64,000 nt of DNA, taken from the NCBI RefSeq assembly GCF_029537235.1, contig NZ_CP120638.1:3598501-3662500 (forward strand), written 5' to 3'. The notes under the pieces are model-generated. The model saw only the letters and a list, made by a program, of their open reading frames with translations, had not been told where the DNA came from and made no database searches. The DNA comes from Rhizobium sp. 32-5/1 (GTDB taxonomy: Bacteria; Pseudomonadota; Alphaproteobacteria; Rhizobiales; Rhizobiaceae). The position numbers and the translations under genes are program-made. Shown one piece after another: positions 8,122-19,023 of this stretch; within the stretch, counting starts at the first letter, position 1, and every line of letters starts with the position of its first letter.

Positions 8122-10464
8122 TTATGCTTTTCCTGCCCGCAGGCGCTCGACGGCCATCAGCACGCGCTCCGGCGTTGCCGGCGCATCGAGCCGCGGGCAT
8201 TCGCGATAATCCGCGACGCTGGCGACGGCCATGGACAAGGCCTCCAGAACCGAGATCGGCAGCATGAAGGGCGGCTCGCCGACAGCCTTGGAACGGCCCA
8301 CCGTCTGTTCCGCATTCTCCGCCCATTCGGCCAGCTTGACGTTGAAGATCTTTGGCCGGTCGGAGGCGAGCGGGATCTTGTAGGTGGAGGGCGCATGGGT
8401 GCGCAGCCGGCCCTTGGCGTCCCACCACAATTCCTCCGTCGTCAGCCAGCCCATGCCCTGGACGAAGCCGCCCTCGATCTGGCCGATATCGATGGCCGGG
8501 TTGAGCGACTTGCCGACATCATGCAGCACGTCCACCCGATCAACCATATATTCGCCGGTCAGCGTGTCGATTGACACCTCCGAAACCGACGCACCATAGG
8601 CGTAGTAATAAAACGGCGTGCCACGGCCGGTGTTGCGATCCCAGTGGATTTTCGGCGTCTTGTAGAAGCCTGCGGCCGAGAGTTGCACGCGGGCGAAATA
8701 GGCCAGCTTGACGAACTCCGCGAACGGCACCAGTTCCTCGCCGATCTTCACATGGTTGGCGACGAAGGTGACGTTTTCGGGTGTCGTCTGCCAGCGCTCG
8801 ACGGCAAAGGCGACGAGGCGCTCCTTGATCTGGCGGGCCGCATCATAGGTGGCCATGCCGTTAAGGTCGGTGCCGGAGGAGGCGGCCGTGGCAGACGTGT
8901 TCGGCACCTTGCCGGTGGTCGTCGCTGTGATCTTCACCCTGTTGATATCGACCTGGAAACTGTCGGCCAGAACCTGGGCAACCTTGGTGTAAAGCCCCTG
9001 GCCCATCTCGGTGCCGCCATGGTTCAGGTGGATCGAGCCGTCCTGATAGATGTGAACAAGGGCGCCCGCCTGGTTGAAGGCGGTCATGGTGAAGGAGATG
9101 CCGAACTTGACCGGGGTCAGCGCGATGCCCTTGCGGATCACACGACTGTTTTTGTTGAACGCGATGATCGCCGCGCGGCGGGCCTGATAGTCGGAACTCG
9201 TCTCGAGGTCTGCAACTATACGGTGGATGATGTTGTCTTCGACTGTCTGGTGATAGGGCGTCACGTCACGGCCGGAGCCGGTTTCGCCGTAGAAGTTCAG
9301 CTTGCGGATTTCGAGCGGATCCTTGCCCAGCGTATAGGCGATCTCCTCGATGATGCGCTCGCCGCCCAGCATGCCCTGCGGCCCGCCAAAGCCGCGATAG
9401 GCTGTGTTGGAGACGGTGTTGGTCTTGAGCGGCTGCGAGGTCAGCTTCACATGCGGGTAGAAATAGGAGCTGTCGGCATGGAACAGCGCGCGGTCGGTGA
9501 CTGGGCCGGAGAGGTCCGAGGAATAGCCGCAGCGCGCCGCGTAATTGGCTTTCACCGCATTTATGCGGCCATCATCATCGAAGCCGACATCGTAATCGAC
9601 CAGAAAATCATGACGCTTGCCGGTAGCGGTCATGTCCTCGTCGCGGTCGGGGCGGAACTTGACGGCGCGGTTGAGCTTCTTGGCGGCAACGGCTGCCAAA
9701 ACGGCAAACTGGTTGCCCTGCGTCTCCTTGCCGCCAAAGCCGCCGCCCATGCGGCGCACGTTGACGGTCACCGCATTGGACGGCACCCCGAGCACATGGC
9801 CGACCATGTGCTGGATTTCGCTCGGATGCTGCGTCGACGACCAGACGGTGATCTCGTCGTCTTCGCCCGGAATGGCAAAGGCAATATGGCTTTCGAGATA
9901 GAAATGCTCCTGCCCGCCAATCCGCATCTTTCCCTGCAGCCGGCGCGGGGCAAGTTCAAGCTCGGTATCCGCATCGCCGCGCTGCAGCGCGAGCGGCTTG
10001 GTGACGAGCGTGCCGCCATGGTCAAGTGCGTCGGTGATGTCGGTCAGATGCGGCAGGTCGCGATAGGTAATCTTTGCCAGCCGTGCCGCACGGCGCGCAA
10101 TGTCGCGCGTCTCGGCAATCACGGCAAAGGCCGGCTGCCCGTGAAACTGCACGAGGCCATCAGCCAGCACCGGCTCGTCATCGAGATGGCTGGGGCTGAT
10201 ATCGTTGGAATGCGGCATGTCCTTTGCCGTCAAAACGCAAACGACGCCCGGTGCCGCCGCGACGGCCGAGAGGTCCATGGTCACGATTTCCGCATGCGCC
10301 CGATCCGTCATGCCGAGCGCGCCGTGTAAGGTGCCCGCCGGCTCCGGCATATCGTCGATATAATCTGCCGAGCCCGCGACATGCTTGTGAGCGCTGTCGT
10401 GGCGCAGTGTGGCGTGCATGGGGCCGGCAATGGTTTTGCGTTCCTCGAAAGTGGTGTTGTCCAT
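8122..10464 (-). CDS. xdhB: Xanthine dehydrogenase molybdopterin subunit
   Basis: The large catalytic subunit that hydroxylates hypoxanthine and xanthine to urate. 780 residues with the MGGGFGGKETQ cofactor motif, NTAYRGFGGPQG, the GGTEMGQGLYTKVAQV segment, and the GEPP motif carrying the active-site Glu near the C-terminus (AVGEPPFMLP). The ATG at 10464 overlaps the xdhA stop (TGATG). An open frame continues upstream but is only the out-of-frame end of xdhA. Confidence 0.95.
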   Translation of the reverse strand: MDNTTFEERKTIAGPMHATLRHDSAHKHVAGSADYIDDMPEPAGTLHGALGMTDRAHAEIVTMDLSAVAAAPGVVCVLTAKDMPHSNDISPSHLDDEPVLADGLVQFHGQPAFAVIAETRDIARRAARLAKITYRDLPHLTDITDALDHGGTLVTKPLALQRGDADTELELAPRRLQGKMRIGGQEHFYLESHIAFAIPGEDDEITVWSSTQHPSEIQHMVGHVLGVPSNAVTVNVRRMGGGFGGKETQGNQFAVLAAVAAKKLNRAVKFRPDRDEDMTATGKRHDFLVDYDVGFDDDGRINAVKANYAARCGYSSDLSGPVTDRALFHADSSYFYPHVKLTSQPLKTNTVSNTAYRGFGGPQGMLGGERIIEEIAYTLGKDPLEIRKLNFYGETGSGRDVTPYHQTVEDNIIHRIVADLETSSDYQARRAAIIAFNKNSRVIRKGIALTPVKFGISFTMTAFNQAGALVHIYQDGSIHLNHGGTEMGQGLYTKVAQVLADSFQVDINRVKITATTTGKVPNTSATAASSGTDLNGMATYDAARQIKERLVAFAVERWQTTPENVTFVANHVKIGEELVPFAEFVKLAYFARVQLSAAGFYKTPKIHWDRNTGRGTPFYYYAYGASVSEVSIDTLTGEYMVDRVDVLHDVGKSLNPAIDIGQIEGGFVQGMGWLTTEELWWDAKGRLRTHAPSTYKIPLASDRPKIFNVKLAEWAENAEQTVGRSKAVGEPPFMLPISVLEALSMAVASVADYRECPRLDAPATPERVLMAVERLRAGKA

Positions 10465-11938
10465 CACGCTGTCACCTCGAACCGCCGCAATTGTACAGCC
10501 GCGCCGCTGGTTTCCATGAAGAAGCGCGTCAGCAGGTTCTTGGCCGCAAGCTGGCGGTAGGCGGCGGTGGCGCGCCAGTCGGTCAGCGGCTGGTAGTCTG
10601 CATCGAACGCGGCTTTTGCCAAGGCGATCGTCGCCTCGCTCAATCCTTGCCCACCAGCGCGGATTCGACATTTGCGGCGCGTTTCGGCGTACCGGCCATG
10701 CCGCCAAAGGCGATGCGGGCAGACGTCACGCGGTTGTCTCCATCCAGCGCGATCCTGAAGGCGCCGCACAGCGCGGAAATATCCTCGTCGCGGCGTTTCG
10801 AGATCTTGTAGACGGCAAACCGTTCCGTCTGCGGCATGCGGGGAATGAAGAGGCTTTCGACGAATTCGCCCGGCTTGCGGTCCTGTTTCCCGTATTCGAT
10901 GTAGAAATCCTCAAGCAGCAATGTGCGGACACTGCCCTTAGATCGCAGCGTCACGGTGGCGCCGAGTGCGATCAGCGGAGGCGGCGTGTCGCCGATTGGC
11001 GAGCCATTGGCGATATTGCCGCCGATCGTTCCCATGTTGCGGACCTGTTCGCCGCCGATCCGATCGATCAGAGCGCCGAAGGCGGGATAGGTGGCGGCAA
11101 TTTTTGAAAAAGCCATGGAGTAGCTGACACCGGCGCCAATCGTCAGGCCGTCCGGTGTCTCGGCTATCGCCTGCAGTTCATCGAGGCCATTGATGAAGAC
11201 GACCGGGTTGATGCGGCGGAACTGCTTTGTGACCCAGAGCCCAACATCCGTCGAGCCGGCAACGATGGTGGCAGCCGGATGTTCGGCAAGAATATCCCCC
11301 AGATCAGACACGGTTCCGGGCACGATCAACTGATCGTCGCCGGACGTGATGCGGATGGTTTGCGTTGTCTTCAGGCTCGCCAAGCGTGCGGTGATGGAGG
11401 CGCGCATTTTGACGATCGGGTCGAAGACGGCGCTCGGCCGCGCCTTCGCCACCGCTTCGGCCGCCCTCACAATCGGCTCGTAGCCCGTGCACCGACAGAG
11501 ATTGCCCTGCAGCGCCTTTTCGATATCGGCGCGCGATGGTGCATCTTTGGCAAGCCACAGCCCATAGAGCGACATGACGAAGCCCGGTGTGCAGAAGCCG
11601 CATTGCGAGCCGTGAAAATCCACCATCGCCTGCTGGACGGGATGCAATATTCCGTCTTTTGCGGCCAGATGCTCGACAGTCACGACATGCGTGGCATGCA
11701 GTGACCCGGTGAACCGGATGCAGGCATTGACGCTCTCATAGACCAGTTCACGGCCGACAAGCCGCCCGACGAGTACGGTGCAGGCGCCGCAGTCGCCCTC
11801 GGCGCAGCCTTCCTTGGTTCCGGTCAGCCGGCGTTCGAGGCGCAGATAGTCCAAGAGGGTTGCGGTCGACGCGAGATCGGACAGCGCGGTTTCCGTTTCG
11901 TTCAGAATGAAGCGAATGCTGCCGGCGTCTTGTGTCAT
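10464..11938 (-). CDS. xdhA: Xanthine dehydrogenase FeS/FAD subunit, frameshifted
   Basis: Carries two [2Fe-2S] clusters and FAD and passes electrons from XdhB to NAD. Cluster ligands are visible in [14 protein letters not shown] and CGFCTPGF ... [12 protein letters not shown]; the FAD domain has [15 protein letters not shown] and [16 protein letters not shown]. The C-terminal ~60 residues ([17 protein letters not shown] ...) are in another frame. One base missing at the CC of 10645-10646 (plus strand) restores [14 protein letters not shown] and a 491-residue protein. First gene of the xdhABC operon. Confidence 0.93.
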
Positions 11939-12069
11939 GCAATCTCTTCTTAATTGGGCTCGTCTTATGATGCGGTGCATTCAAACTACGCGCAAAAGCG
12001 CTCGGCTGACAATTGTGTTTTTGTTTGCGGCGTCGCAGAGTTCGCGTAGCCGGCGCCCAGTGGTGCTTG

Positions 12070-12107
12070 CGTTTTGTTTTCGTTTGACATTCGTTTTGTC
12101 GTCGTAT
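12070..12107 (+). promoter_or_regulatory. 11-base phased CGTTT repeats upstream of glpK
   Basis: CGTTTTGT at 12070, CGTTTGAC at 12081 and CGTTTTGT at 12092 are spaced exactly 11 bases, with a weaker CGTAT at 12103. They therefore fall on one helix face. Tandem TTTCGTTT-like repeats are typical of DeoR-family operators (AgaR, GlpR types), so a GlpR-type repressor site for glpK is plausible. No such regulator is in the window. Confidence 0.4.
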
Positions 12108-12186
12108 TGAAGTTTTCGAAATGACTGCGTCGTCTTTGGGAGAAGCGGCTGCGGAATTCAAAAAGCCGTATTAAAGGGGAGGGTGC

Positions 12187-13677
12187 ATGGCGCAGTATGT
12201 TCTCGCGATCGATCAGGGCACGACATCGAGCCGGGCGATCATCTTCGACGAAACCCAGAGGGTCGTCGGCTCCGGGCAGAAGGAGTTCAAACAGCATTTC
12301 CCGAAATCCGGCTGGGTCGAGCATGATCCCGAGGAAATCTGGGATACGGTTGTCTGGACGATCCGCGAGGCAATCCGCAAGGCCGGCATCGCAGCATCCG
12401 ACATCGCCGCGATCGGCATCACCAACCAGCGCGAGACGGTCGTGGTCTGGGAGCGCGAGAGCGGCAAGCCGATCCACAATGCCATCGTCTGGCAGGATCG
12501 TCGCACGGCCTCCTACTGCGAAAAGCTGAAGCGCCAGGGGCTGGAAAAAGCTTCACCAAGAAGACCGGCTTGCTGCTCGACCCGTATTTTTCGGGCACGA
12601 AACTGTCCTGGATGCTGGCCAATGTGAAGGGTGCGCGCGCCCGCGGCGCCAAGGGCGAACTCTGCTTCGGCACGATCGACACGTTTCTGATCTGGCGGCT
12701 CACCGGCGGCAAAAGCTTCGTCACCGACGCCACCAACGCCTCGCGCACGCTCATGTACAACATCGTCGTCAACGACTGGGACCGCGAACTTCTCGACATT
12801 TTGCGCGTGCCAGAGGCGATGCTGCCGGAAGTCAAGGATTGCGCCGCCGATTTCGGCGTCACCGACAAGGACCTGTTTGGCGCGGAAATCCCGATCCTCG
12901 GTGTTGCCGGCGACCAGCAGGCGGCGACCATTGGCCAGGCCTGCTTTTCGCCGGGCATGCTGAAATCCACCTATGGCACCGGCTGCTTTGCGCTGCTTAA
13001 CACCGGCAAGGACATCGTCCGCTCAAAAACCGGCTTTTGACGACCATCGCCTATCGGCTGGACGGCGAGACGACCTATGCGCTGGAAGGCTCGATTTTCA
13101 TCGCAGGGGCCGCCGTGCAATGGCTGCGTGACGGGCTGAAGGTGATCAAGTCCGCCGCCGATACGGGTGCGCTTGCCGAAAGCGCCGATCCTGCGCAGGA
13201 GGTTTATCTGGTTCCCGCCTTCACCGGCCTCGGCGCGCCGCATTGGGATCCCGATGCGCGCGGCGCGATCTATGGCATGACCCGCAACACCGGGCCCGCC
13301 GAATTCGCGCGCGCTGCGCTGGAAGCCGTCTGCTACCAGACCCGCGACCTGCTGGATGCCATGCACAAGGACTGGAAGAGCGACGACCGCGAAACGGTTC
13401 TGCGCGTCGATGGCGGTATGGTGGCGTCCGACTGGACGATGCAGCGGCTGTCCGACCTGCTCGACGCGCCCGTCGACCGCCCGACCATTCTGGAGACCAC
13501 GGCGCTTGGCGTCGCCTGGCTTGCCGGCAGCCGCGCGGGTGTGTGGCCCGATCAAAGGGTTTTGCCGCTTCCTGGGCCCGCGACCGCCGCTTCGAGCCGT
13601 CGATGGACGAGAAGACGCGGGCGGGAAAGCTGAAGGGTTGGCGCAATGCGGTGAGGCGGACGCTGAGCGAGGGGTGA
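12187..13677 (+). CDS. glpK: Glycerol kinase, three frameshifts
   Basis: Phosphorylates glycerol to glycerol 3-phosphate. An FGGY kinase with the N-terminal [12 protein letters not shown] phosphate-binding motif, GITNQRET, the WQDRRTA substrate segment and the C-terminal [12 protein letters not shown]. The sequence is split over three frames at the A-runs 12545-12549, 13025-13029 and 13554-13556. One added base at each gives a continuous 497-residue protein ending RTLSEG, the normal GlpK size. The first break could instead be a lost C just downstream. An AAAGGGGAGG ribosome site precedes the ATG. No other glp gene is in the window. Confidence 0.92.
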
Positions 13678-13694
13678 AGGTTTGCTTGTGCGTG

Positions 13695-13711
13695 GTATGA
13701 AGCTGTCATAC
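13695..13711. promoter_or_regulatory. Inverted-repeat operator of the first parDE pair
   Basis: GTATGA and TCATAC, 6-base perfect arms around AGCTG, 25 bases before the antitoxin ATG. A possible promoter TTGTGC-N17-TACTAT (13686-13714) overlaps it. Autoregulatory role inferred. Confidence 0.45.
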
Positions 13712-13736
13712 TATCAAGCAGAATTTGGAGATCGCC

Positions 13737-14027
13737 ATGTCTGCCGCCGAGAAGCGCACGATCAGCCTGCCAGTCGAACAATCGCGCTATATTGATCACC
13801 TTGTGGAAACAGGCGGTTATGGCTCGGCGAGCGAGGTTGTCCGGGCGGGGTTGCGCGCTTTACAGGAAAGAGATGAAGCGGTCGAACGCTGGTTGCGAGA
13901 GGATGTTCTTCCGGCGGCATTGGCTATCGCTGCCGATCCGCAGCGGGCCATCCCGATTGACGAGGTATTTAGCGGCATCCGGGCACTTCATGCCGAATGG
14001 CTGAAAGCAAACCAGCGTGGCTCATAG
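13737..14027 (+). CDS. ParD-family ribbon-helix-helix antitoxin
   Basis: A 96-residue antitoxin. The N-terminus KRTISLPVEQSRYIDHLVETGGYGSASEVVRAGLRAL is the typical ParD/CopG ribbon-helix-helix DNA-binding fold; the rest is a toxin-binding tail. The ATG is chosen over a TTG 12 bases upstream because a GGAG ribosome site precedes it suitably. It overlaps the toxin gene by 11 bases. Confidence 0.88.
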   Translation: MSAAEKRTISLPVEQSRYIDHLVETGGYGSASEVVRAGLRALQERDEAVERWLREDVLPAALAIAADPQRAIPIDEVFSGIRALHAEWLKANQRGS

Positions 14028-14313
14028 GGTTGTCTTCACGCCGGAAGCGCGTGATGATCTGAAAAGGCTGTATTTGTATATCGCCGAGCAATCGGGTGAC
14101 GACAGGGCTCTCACCTACATCACGCGCATTGAAATATTCTGCCGCGGCTTTGCCGATTTCCCGGAACGGGGAACGCGGCGTGATGATCTTTTCCCTGGGC
14201 TTCGTGGGGTTGGGTTTGAACGGCGCGTTGCTGTCGCGTTTCATGTTCTGACGGATACGGTTATCTTCGACCGCATTCTCTATGGTGGCCAAAACCTTGA
14301 TGTATTCGAATAG
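14017..14313 (+). CDS. ParE/RelE-superfamily toxin
   Basis: A 98-residue toxin starting at GTG inside the antitoxin gene. The pattern VVFTPEARDDLKRLYLYIAEQSGDDRALTYI ... GLRGVGFERRVAVAFHVLTDTVIFDRILYGGQ is typical of ParE, which usually poisons gyrase; related RelE proteins cleave mRNA. Intact frame. The pair forms a complete module between glpK and the LLM gene. Confidence 0.87.
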   Translation: MAHRVVFTPEARDDLKRLYLYIAEQSGDDRALTYITRIEIFCRGFADFPERGTRRDDLFPGLRGVGFERRVAVAFHVLTDTVIFDRILYGGQNLDVFE

Positions 14314-14441
14314 GCGATCCGAGCGGCTGAAACTCAGGTCAAACACCGGCTCGTTGAAACAGACTGTTTCCCGCAAGGTTATGGTCAAACCCATGCCAAA
14401 TTCATAGATATGGTGCGACTTACAAAACGGATGGGCACTCC

Positions 14442-15502
14442 ATGGAACTCGGTCTTTATACATTCGGCGACGTGCATCCGCAGGCACCCCGCGGGCGCGG
14501 GACTGAAGGCGCTGAGCGGGTTCGGCATTTGATCGAGGAGATCGAACTCGCCGATCAGGTCGGTCTCGATGTCTTCGGGTTGGGCGAACATCATAGGCCG
14601 GACTATGTCGCTTCGGCACCGTCGGTCATCCTTGCCGCTGCCGCCGCGCGGACCAAGAACATCAGGCTCTCCAGCGCCGTCACAGTGCTCAGTTCCGAGG
14701 ACCCGGTGCGGGTGTTCCAGCAGTTTGCGACGCTTGACCTGATTTCGGGCGGGCGCGCAGAGATCATGGCCGGCCGCGGATCGTTCATCGAATCCTTTCC
14801 TCTTTTTGGCTACGACCTCGAGGACTACGACCAGCTTTTTACCGAAAAACTCGACCTGTTGCTTGCGATCCGTGACAGTGAAATCGTCACCTGGGCAGGC
14901 GAGAAACGGCGGCCAATCAGCGGTCGTGGGGTCTATCCGCGGCCTTTGCAGGACGAATTGCCGATCTGGATCGCCGTCGGCGGCACGCCGCAATCCGTCG
15001 CCCGTGCCGGTGCCATGGGGCTGCCCTTCGCGCTGGCGATCATAGGCGGCGAGCCTGCGCGGTTCGCGCCGCTGTTCGATCTATACCGCGAGGCGGCCCG
15101 GCGGGCGGGGCAGGATGCAAAAAGCTCAAGACAAGCATCAACGTCCATGGTTTTATCGCCGATACGGCACAGGCTGCGGCCGACCAGTTTTACGGACCGC
15201 AGGCGGAGGTGATGAACCGCATCGGCCGCGAGCGCGGCTGGGGTCCGACCAGCCGAGCCCATTTCGACCAGGCCTGCAGCGCCAATGGCAACCTCTTCCT
15301 GGGCGATCCGGATACCGTGGCTGAAAAAATCATTCGGCATCAACGGCTGTTCAAGAACGATCGCTTCCTGTTGCAGATGGCGATCGGCCTGATGTCGCAC
15401 GACCAGATCATGCGCGGCATCGAGCTTTATGGCACCAAGGTTGCGCCCCTGGTGCGCAAGGCGTTGGCGGAAGATGCGGCAAAACAGGTCGAATCTGCCT
15501 GA
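14442..15502 (+). CDS. LLM class flavin-dependent oxidoreductase, frameshifted
   Basis: A luciferase-like monooxygenase fold protein. The N-terminus [43 protein letters not shown] (shown here only to its core) and [15 protein letters not shown] are typical of this family, which uses reduced flavin. The C-terminal quarter lies in another frame: one A is missing from the A-run at 15119-15123. Repair reads [17 protein letters not shown] and yields 353 residues. Substrate unknown; no informative neighbours. Confidence 0.8.
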
Positions 15503-15568
15503 TTTCCCAAAAATCCGTCTGGATTGCCGGTGCCCGACGCCTTAAATAGGCGTCGAAAGCGAGAGATC

Positions 15569-16321
15569 ATGACCCTGGACAACGACAACGATCTGGAGCG
15601 GCTGAAGGATATCGGCCGCATCTGCGCCAATGCGCTGAAAGTGATGGGCGAGGCGCTCGAACCGGGCATGACGACCGCGGAACTCGATGCGATCGGCCGC
15701 AAGGTTCTGGAAGATGCCGGCGCCCGCTCCGCGCCGGAGTTGGCTTACAAGTTTCCTGGTGCCACCTGCATCAGCGTCAATGAAGAGATCGCCCACGGCA
15801 TTCCGGGCAGCCGCGTCATCCTTGCCGGCGACCTCGTCAATATCGATGTCTCCGCTGAAAAGAACGGTCTGTTCGCCGATACCGGCGCATCCTTCGCCGT
15901 GCCGCCGGTCAAGCCCGTCATCGACCGCCTTTGTCGCGATGGAAAGCGGGCGATGTGGGTTGGGCTGAAGCAGGTACGCGCCGACCAGCCTTTGTCGGCG
16001 ATCGGCAATGCCATCGGCACGTTTGCCCGCAAGAACCGCTATACGCTGGTGACCAACCTTGCCAGCCACGGCGTTGGTCTGTCGCTGCATGAGGAACCGA
16101 CCGAGATCGCCACCTGGCCGGACAGGCACGAAAAGCGCCGGATGACGGACGGTCTGGTGTTCACCGTCGAGCCATTTTTGTCGCTCGGCGCAGAGTTCGC
16201 GCAGGATGGCGACGACGATCCCTGGACGCTCTACAGCCAGCCGCGGGCACCCACGGTTCAGTATGAGCATACGGTGGTGGCCACCCGTTCCGGGCCGCTG
16301 GTGGTGACCCTGCCGGATTGA
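15569..16321 (+). CDS. map: Type I methionine aminopeptidase
   Basis: Removes N-terminal Met from proteins. 250 residues with the pita-bread fold motifs: SVNEEIAHGIPGSRVI, the metal Asp pair in VNIDVSAEKNGLFADTG, the His in ASHGVGLSLHEEP, and the Glu residues in VFTVEPFLS and QYEHTVV. Start at the ATG after GAGAG; an upstream in-frame codon at 15524 has no ribosome site. Rhizobia usually have a second, essential map, so this may be the paralogue. Confidence 0.9.
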   Translation: MTLDNDNDLERLKDIGRICANALKVMGEALEPGMTTAELDAIGRKVLEDAGARSAPELAYKFPGATCISVNEEIAHGIPGSRVILAGDLVNIDVSAEKNGLFADTGASFAVPPVKPVIDRLCRDGKRAMWVGLKQVRADQPLSAIGNAIGTFARKNRYTLVTNLASHGVGLSLHEEPTEIATWPDRHEKRRMTDGLVFTVEPFLSLGAEFAQDGDDDPWTLYSQPRAPTVQYEHTVVATRSGPLVVTLPD

Positions 16322-16401
16322 CGATCGTCTATTCCTTCCGCTGATTGAAACGATCAATTTTTGTCATTTGAAGCCCGGATGCTGCGCTGCGATAAGCGGC
16401 G

Positions 16402-17611
16402 ATGATGAACGCCAAGGGCAGACCTGATGCAGACCTCTTGCCGACGGCGCTGGCCGGCGGCATCGGCATGGCGGTCGCCATGGGCTTCGGCCGTTTCTCC
16501 TATACCCCGATCCTGCCCGGAATGATGGCGGACCTCGGTCTATCCCCGTCTGATGCGGGGATTATCGCCTCGGCCAATTTCATCGGTTATCTCGCCGGTG
16601 CCGTGCTTGCCGGCTATGGCTGGGCGGCGGGCAGGGAGCGAAGGTTGGGTCTTTCGGCGCTGGCGGCAACAGCGCTTTTGCTGCTTGCCATGGGGCTTTT
16701 TCCTCGGTTGCGCTGTTTTCGCTCATCCGATTTTTCGCTGGCCTTGCCAGTGCCTTCGCGATGATCTTCCTCTCGGGCATCGTGCTCGGGCGTGGCCTTC
16801 GCGCCGGCAATCCGCATGTCCAGTCGGCCCATTTCGGCGGTGTCGGCATCGGCATTGCGGTGTCTTCGCTGATGGTCTGGCTTCTCGCCCACATGCACCT
16901 CGATTTTGCTTCACCCTGGCGGATCGACTGGTTCGGTGGGGCGCTCATCGCATTTGCCGGCCTTTGCGCTGTTGCCATGCTTCTGCCGAAAGCGGATGCG
17001 TCGGTCTCCCGGAGTGCACCCGAAAAACCGCTCGTTTGGACGCGGCCGCTGATCGCCATGACGCTCACCTATGGCATGTTCGGTTTCGGCTATGTGATCA
17101 CCGCCACCTTCCTGGTGGCCATGGCAAGGCAGGGGGCGGCCGATCAGACGATCGAGTTCCTGGCCTGGCTTCTGACCGGCCTCAGCGCAGCTGTTTCGGT
17201 GGTTCTGTGGCGGCTCGCGGTCCCGCGATTTGGCGCCGTCGGTGTCTATCTCATCGGTCTTCTCGTGGAAGCGGCGGGCCTGATCGCCACTGTCTGTCTC
17301 CCTTGCCCTATGCGCCGCTGGTCGGCGGCGTTCTTCTCGGACTGACCTTCATCATGATCACCGCCTATGGCCTGCAAATCGGTCGGGCGCTCGCGCCGGA
17401 AAGTCCGCGCAAGGCACTTGCCTTCATGACGGCCGCCTTTGGTGTCGGGCAGATTGTCGGACCTGTGGTCGCCGGCTGGATTGCCGAGCGCAGCGGCAGC
17501 TTTACCGTGCCAACGCTTCTGGCTGCCGTTGTGCTGCTGGTTTGTGCGCTGATAACGGGTATCGAGATGAAACGCATTCTGGCAGCGCTCGACGGGCCCG
17601 GTCGCGGCTGA
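16402..17611 (+). CDS. MFS transporter, YbfB/YjiJ type, two frameshifts
   Basis: A 12-helix major facilitator protein. The N-terminus [27 protein letters not shown] is the mark of the YbfB/YjiJ family. The frame breaks twice: a T missing at the T-run 16697-16701 and a C missing at 17300-17302. Repair reads [19 protein letters not shown] and [15 protein letters not shown] and gives 403 residues, the usual size. Substrate unknown. Confidence 0.82.
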
Positions 17612-17725
17612 ATTAAATCACGGTAACTTTAGCAGTCCGCGATTGTTGCAGCGCATGTTTTGCCCTAGTTTCGGCGCATCCGGCGGGTCGTATGCCCGCC
17701 ACGCCAACCAGCGAGAGTGCCCGTC

Positions 17726-19001
17726 TTGTTTCAATCCTTTTTCCGACGCCTCGGCTCTTTTTCCCATCAATCATCATCTGGGCCGCCATCGTCATCGCCT
17801 CCTGGTATATGGGGGCAGCGACCTCGGCGCTCTGATCGGATTACCGCCGCTCCCGGCGGGGCAGGAGCCGGTCATCGGCGTTTCGGTTTTCGTGTCGACG
17901 CCGTTCCTGTGGTTCTACATCTACTACGCCGTCGCTATGGCGATCTTTTCTGCATTCTGGTTCCGGTTCAGCCCGCATCCTTGGCAGAACTGGTCGGTTC
18001 TGGGTTCCGGCCTGATCATCTTCAATACGTATTTCTCGGTTCAGGTCAGCGTTGCGATCAATGCATGGTATGGCCCTTTCTACGATATGATCCAGCGCGC
18101 TCTGGCAAGGACGGAGCCAATCCCGACGGCGCCCGACCTTTACTGGGGCATGACCGGTTTCGCTGGAATTGCCTTCCTCGCCATCACAATCGGCGTGCTC
18201 AACCTGTTCTTCGTTAGCCACTACATCTTCCGTTGGCGCACCGCGATGAACGCCTACTACATGGCCAACTGGCCAAAACTGCGAAAGATCGAAGGCGCCT
18301 CTCAGCGTGTGCAGGAAGACACAATGCGGTTTTCGACAACGGTCGAAAGCCTCGGCGTCAGTCTCGTCAGCTCGATCATGACGCTGATTGCGTTCCTGCC
18401 CGTCCTGTTCAAGTTTTCAACGCAGGTAACCGAGTTGCCGTTTATCGGGGAAGTGCCGCACGCGTTGGTCTGGGCGGCCATCCTGTGGTCGCTGTTCGGG
18501 ACGTTTTTTCTGGCGCTTGTCGGGATTAAGCTTCCGGGCCTCGAGTTCCGCAATCAGCGCGTCGAAGCAGCGTATCGCAAGGAACTCGTTTATGGAGAAG
18601 ACAATGCGGACCGCGCCGATCCGATAACCGTGGCCCAACTCTTCGCCAACGTCCGGCGCAATTATTTCCGCCTCTATTTTCACTACATGTATTTCAACGT
18701 TGCCCGGATATTTTATCTTCAAGCGGACAACCTCTACGGGACTTTTGTGCTGGTGCCGTCGATTGTTGCGGGCAAGCTGACACTGGGCGTGATGGGTCAG
18801 ATTCAGAACGTTTTTGGACAGGTGCGGGATTCGTTCCAGTATCTCGTTAATTCCTGGACGACGATCGTCGAGCTGATTTCGATCTACAAGCGCCTGCGCG
18901 CTTTCGAGGCGGCGATCGACGACGAGCCTTTGCCTGACATCGACCAGCGCTATCTGGAACGCGAGGATATGGGAGGCGAGATCGAGGCTGCAAAGCCGTG
19001 A
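17726..19001 (+). CDS. bacA: BacA/SbmA peptide transporter, two compensating frameshifts
   Basis: Inner-membrane proton-driven importer of peptides; in rhizobia BacA protects bacteroids from host NCR peptides. The family core is unmistakable: [67 protein letters not shown] and [13 protein letters not shown]. The N-terminus needs one C at 17743-17744 and one G at 17811-17815; repaired it reads [14 protein letters not shown], matching SbmA. Start TTG at 17726 with GAGAG 8 bases upstream; GTG at 17717 is an alternative. 425 residues. Confidence 0.92.
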
Positions 19002-19023
19002 TCTCCGGATGCCGTCAAAACCC

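Noticed and set aside
8644-10329. 561-codon open frame on the plus strand
   Set aside because: Lies entirely opposite xdhB, whose protein carries clear family motifs; the frame is a by-product of high GC codon use.
12187-13677. Programmed frameshifting in glpK and other broken genes
   Set aside because: Sites differ, lack slippery heptamers with a common pattern, and affect 22 unrelated genes; base loss is simpler.
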